The translations under genes and the position numbers were made by a program. The notes under the pieces are model-generated. The model was not told the DNA's origin and ran no database searches. It saw only the letters and a program-made list of their open reading frames with translations. From contig JAFGKO010000295.1 of assembly GCA_016928525.1 (NCBI GenBank), positions 1-64,000 of the forward strand: a stretch of 64,000 nt of DNA, given 5' to 3'. This document shows, in pieces, positions 61,458 through 64,000 of this stretch (its first letter is position 1; each line of letters begins with the position of its first letter). This stretch comes from Anaerolineales bacterium (lineage in GTDB: Bacteria; Chloroflexota; Anaerolineae; Anaerolineales; Villigracilaceae).

Positions 61458-61555
61458 TGTCACCCTGAGCGGAGCGAAGGGTCTACCCGCGCTCTGCGCG
61501 GAGATTCTTCGCCCTATAGGGCTCACACTGCCCTGGTTCCTTCGGAAGAATGACA
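61458..61555. repeat. Small intergenic repeat with TGTCA/TGACA ends
   Basis: The element starts TGTCACCCTGAGCGGAGCG and ends GAAGAATGACA, with AGATTCTTCG in the middle, the pattern of widespread short palindromic repeats. It occupies most of the space between the GNAT gene and degV, and would be in the degV leader. Confidence 0.6.
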
Positions 61556-61599
61556 AATCCGTGATTTCTGAAATTACATACCTGAAAGAGAGAAAATTC

Positions 61600-62460
61600 A
61601 TGAAAATCGTTACCGACTGCGCGGCGGACCTGCCTGCCGATGAGCGCGAAAACCTGGGGATCATCGAAGCCCCACTTTTCATCCAGTTCCCTGAAGGCGA
61701 AGTCAATTCCGCCGACCTGACACCCGATGAGTTCTACAACCGGTTGGAGGCCATGCGGCCTCAAATCCCAACCACGGCGCAACCTTCCAGCGGCGCGTTT
61801 GCCGATTTGTATCAGAAACTGGCCGAATCCAGCAAGAACATTATGTCTCTACACATTTCATCCGGTTTGAGCGGTACGTTCAACTCGGCTCGCCTGGGCG
61901 CAGAACAGGTCAAAAATGCTGTGGTTAATGTATTCGATACGATGACGCTGTCAGGCGGCGAACGCTTCCAGGTGCTGGCCGCGGCCATGGCTGCGAAAGC
62001 CGGTTGGGGCATGGATGCCATCAAAGAACGCCTGTCCGCCATCCGCGAGCAGACCGAGGTGATCTACACACTCGAAACGCTGGAATACCTGGCGCGCGGC
62101 GGGCGCATTGGACGAGTGCAGGCCCTGATGGGCGCGGCGCTCAAGATCAAACCCATCATCCACGTTGACCGCACGGATGGCAAGTACAGCACGGTCAGCA
62201 AGAGCCGCACCATCCCGCAAGCCTTGGAGAACATTGCCAACCATTTACACGAGATGTATAAAGATACGCCCGTATGGGTAACTGTGTTGCACGGTCGCTT
62301 TCACGAAGGCGCAGATAATCTATCAAGCTTATTGTCCGAGCGTTTGAATGCCGCCAGGCTCGAAGTCATGCGCATCTCCCCTGTACTGGGCGTGCACACC
62401 GGACCGGGCATCGTCGGCGCGGCGGTTGTCCCGATCAAGTTGATGGAAGGGATCGAGTAG
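61600..62460 (+). CDS. DegV family fatty-acid-binding protein
   Basis: The 286-residue protein starts MKIVTDCAADLPADE and continues PLFIQFPEGE, TTAQPSSGAFADLY, LHISSGLSGTFNSA and LEYLARGGRIGR, all typical of DegV proteins. Its C-terminal end has HTGPGIVGAAV. The family binds a fatty acid and, as FakB, presents it to the FakA kinase for phospholipid synthesis. No fakA gene is nearby. The start at 61600 corrects a longer frame that runs through the repeat. Confidence 0.93.
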   Translation: MKIVTDCAADLPADERENLGIIEAPLFIQFPEGEVNSADLTPDEFYNRLEAMRPQIPTTAQPSSGAFADLYQKLAESSKNIMSLHISSGLSGTFNSARLGAEQVKNAVVNVFDTMTLSGGERFQVLAAAMAAKAGWGMDAIKERLSAIREQTEVIYTLETLEYLARGGRIGRVQALMGAALKIKPIIHVDRTDGKYSTVSKSRTIPQALENIANHLHEMYKDTPVWVTVLHGRFHEGADNLSSLLSERLNAARLEVMRISPVLGVHTGPGIVGAAVVPIKLMEGIE

Positions 62461-62507
62461 CCAGTGGGCAGTAACCAGTAACCAGTAGTCAGTTGTCAGT
62501 GGAACAG

Positions 62508-62549
62508 AAACGAGTAACGACATAGTGTCTTGTTACTCGTTTTATCTTT
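62508..62549 (+). terminator. Terminator of degV
   Basis: Arms AAACGAGTAAC/GTTACTCGTTT with an inner GACA/TGTC stem and short bulge are followed by TATCTTT. It lies 47 bases after the stop codon. Between stop and hairpin there is a CAGT-rich low-complexity stretch. Confidence 0.8.
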
Positions 62550-62562
62550 AAATGCGCATTGA

Positions 62563-62571
62563 TGTTACAAT
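62563..62571 (+). promoter_or_regulatory. Extended -10 promoter of the glycosyltransferase gene
   Basis: TGTTACAAT is an extended -10 box. It lies 36 bases before the start codon and 14 bases after the degV terminator. Confidence 0.5.
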
Positions 62572-62607
62572 CTCTGACCAGTTTCAGTGTACAAAGGAAT
62601 TCAACTG

Positions 62608-64000
62608 ATGGGTTTCGCCGAGGGCAAGGCACGCAACTTCTATCTTTTCTCCACGCTCGCCAGCGCGATTGGTCTGATTGCGGCAGTTGCCTTTAAGTTA
62701 TCCAACGCTAGTATATTGTTAGTCGCCATCGTGTTTCTGGCGCATTTGCCCTTGCTCTGGATGGTCCAAAAACAGACGCGACCCGGCCAGGCGCTACTGG
62801 CATGGATGCAAAAGGCGGAATTTGCTCCGCTCGGTTTTCTGCTTTTCACGTCCATCCTCAGCAGCGGACTAGGTTTCCTGGCCTGGATCTTCCTGTTCCA
62901 GCCCGGCTCCCTGGTGCGGGATGCGCTGATCCAGTTGAGCCCGGTCATCGGTTGGGGCGTGGGGGCGGCTGCTTATCTGCTGGCAGCCCTGGGCGCGGTC
63001 CTGAACGAGGGAGGTGCAAAAAGGGACGGGTTGCTGGTCGGCACAGTCCTATTTTCACTCATCGGTCACCTGTTCCTGTTCTGGCTATCAGCGCAAATCT
63101 ACCCATTCACGATCGACGATGCCTACATCACATTCCGCTATTCGAAAAATCTGGCGGCGGGCTTCGGGCCGACTTATAACCCTGGCCTGCCACCCGTAGA
63201 AGGCTACACCACCTTCCTGTGGATGCTGCTGATGACGCTGCCGCATTTCATCGGGATGAACGTCGCCACGTTCTCCAAGATCGCCGGCCTGCTGCTGACC
63301 TGCGGCGCATTCGCGATGACCTCCTTGTTGACCTATACGCTGGCCAGGGGATTCCCGCTCAAAGCGCGGCTGTTCTTCGGCGCGTTCGGGGCCTACCTGC
63401 TGGCCATGCTGCCCATCACTGCCATCCATGCCATAGCCGGGATGGAAACTGCGCTATTCATCGTTTTGATCAGCCTGATGGTCTACATGGTGACCGCAGG
63501 CCTGCTGGACGGATCGCGGCTGCTGTTCTGGTCGCCGCTGGCCGGACTGGGGATCGGCCTGACCCGCCCGGAAGGCAACGTGATCGCGCTCCTGCTTTTA
63601 GCCTGCGGCTGGCTGTTCAGCGCTCCGAGTGCCCGCAGACGCCTGGTCTGGTACAGCCTGGGACTGTACGTCTTGCCGGGAGCCGCCTATTTCGCCTGGC
63701 GCTATTTTTATTACGACCTGATATTGCCGCTGCCCTTTTACATGAAGGTTTTGCATGGTGCTGGTCTGTTTGGGGGCGCCAACGAAGTAGGGACCTATCT
63801 GCTCCGCCTGCTGCCGGGCCTCAGTGTGTTATTGCTGGCTGCGCTTTTACGCTCGAGGAAAGAATATCTTGTGGTTTTGGCGCCCGTCTTGTTTTTGCTG
63901 GTCTTCTATCTCTTCCCCGTGCATGCTATGGGTTTCGACTGGCGTTTTATCTACCCGGCCACGCCTTTTATCTGCATCCTGGTCGCCATCGGCGGGATTG
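62608..64000 (+). CDS. GT-C-type membrane glycosyltransferase, N-terminal part (cut by window edge)
   Basis: The open frame from ATG 62608 (AAAGGA upstream) runs past the window end, with at least 464 codons. It is rich in membrane helices. After two or three of them comes YPFTIDDAYITFRYSKNLAA, then NPGLPPVEGYTTFLWML. This is the DDA-x-FRY and VEGYTxFLW pattern of lipid-linked sugar transferases related to mannosyl- and arabinofuranosyltransferases of the GT-C fold. The acidic DD pair lies in an external loop and is the expected catalytic site. The sugar donor is probably a polyprenyl-phosphate sugar. The C-terminal part is not visible. Confidence 0.85.
   Translation, partial: MGFAEGKARNFYLFSTLASAIGLIAAVAFKLSNASILLVAIVFLAHLPLLWMVQKQTRPGQALLAWMQKAEFAPLGFLLFTSILSSGLGFLAWIFLFQPGSLVRDALIQLSPVIGWGVGAAAYLLAALGAVLNEGGAKRDGLLVGTVLFSLIGHLFLFWLSAQIYPFTIDDAYITFRYSKNLAAGFGPTYNPGLPPVEGYTTFLWMLLMTLPHFIGMNVATFSKIAGLLLTCGAFAMTSLLTYTLARGFPLKARLFFGAFGAYLLAMLPITAIHAIAGMETALFIVLISLMVYMVTAGLLDGSRLLFWSPLAGLGIGLTRPEGNVIALLLLACGWLFSAPSARRRLVWYSLGLYVLPGAAYFAWRYFYYDLILPLPFYMKVLHGAGLFGGANEVGTYLLRLLPGLSVLLLAALLRSRKEYLVVLAPVLFLLVFYLFPVHAMGFDWRFIYPATPFICILVAIGGI

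Overview
The window is a dense bacterial chromosome segment with medium GC content. Genes lie on both strands, intergenic gaps are short, and no stretch over 300 bases lacks a gene. The gene content suggests an anaerobic member of Chloroflexota, probably class Anaerolineae. Clues are RpoB with a large inserted domain, topoisomerase I with an N-terminal zinc ribbon, multi-GAF HD-GYP proteins, a fused glutamate formimidoyltransferase/cyclodeaminase, and paired YwaF-like membrane proteins. The placement is an inference from protein features, not from a database search.

Layout. Positions 1-7300 (minus strand) hold rpoB followed by the str operon rpsL-rpsG-fusA-tuf. rpoC is not between rpoB and rpsL, and rpsL has its own promoter. 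Positions 7400-14000 hold a UMF1-type transporter, dcd, a PaaK/CapK-like ligase, the formimidoyltransferase-cyclodeaminase fusion, an acyltransferase and a cytochrome-b5-like remnant cut by a palindromic repeat. Positions 14100-20000 hold a tandem universal stress protein, two YwaF-like membrane proteins, tRNA-Leu, a dGTPase, greA and an unknown membrane protein. Positions 20100-29000 (minus) hold a small membrane protein overlapping a methyltransferase gene, topA, manC, dprA, rimM, khpA, rpsP and ffh. Positions 29100-29400 are a tRNA-Phe/Gly/Cys operon. Positions 29500-35500 encode a protein of about 1991 residues with five PAS domains, seven GAF domains and an HD-GYP domain. tyrS follows, with a leader that can fold as a terminator/antiterminator pair. 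Positions 36800-42800 hold small envelope genes, an HNH nuclease, a metallo-beta-lactamase-fold protein and an ABC exporter whose permease is fused to a SpoIIM-like domain. Positions 42950-51700 (minus) form one likely operon: PNP, a membrane protein, GNAT, a membrane-bound GAF regulator, a three-S1-domain protein, ftsK, a CDP-alcohol phosphatidyltransferase and lgt. Positions 51800-56600 encode a membrane HD-GYP phosphodiesterase coupled by 4 bases to a membrane diguanylate cyclase. The rest holds threonine aldolase, rluD, lspA, alr, a GNAT enzyme, DegV and a partial GT-C-type membrane glycosyltransferase.

How the parts relate. Translation and secretion are heavily represented (str operon, rpsP-rimM, ffh, tyrS, tRNAs, lgt and lspA). 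Cyclic-di-GMP turnover is the main signalling theme, with two HD-GYP proteins and one GGDEF protein, all carrying GAF sensors. Small palindromic elements sit in many intergenic gaps; two of them (18837 and 59717) clearly belong to one family. The most interesting leads are the tyrS leader, the 13-domain sensor protein with its regular 494-base GAF repeat, the ABC-permease/SpoIIM fusion and the membrane GAF regulator inside the ftsK operon.
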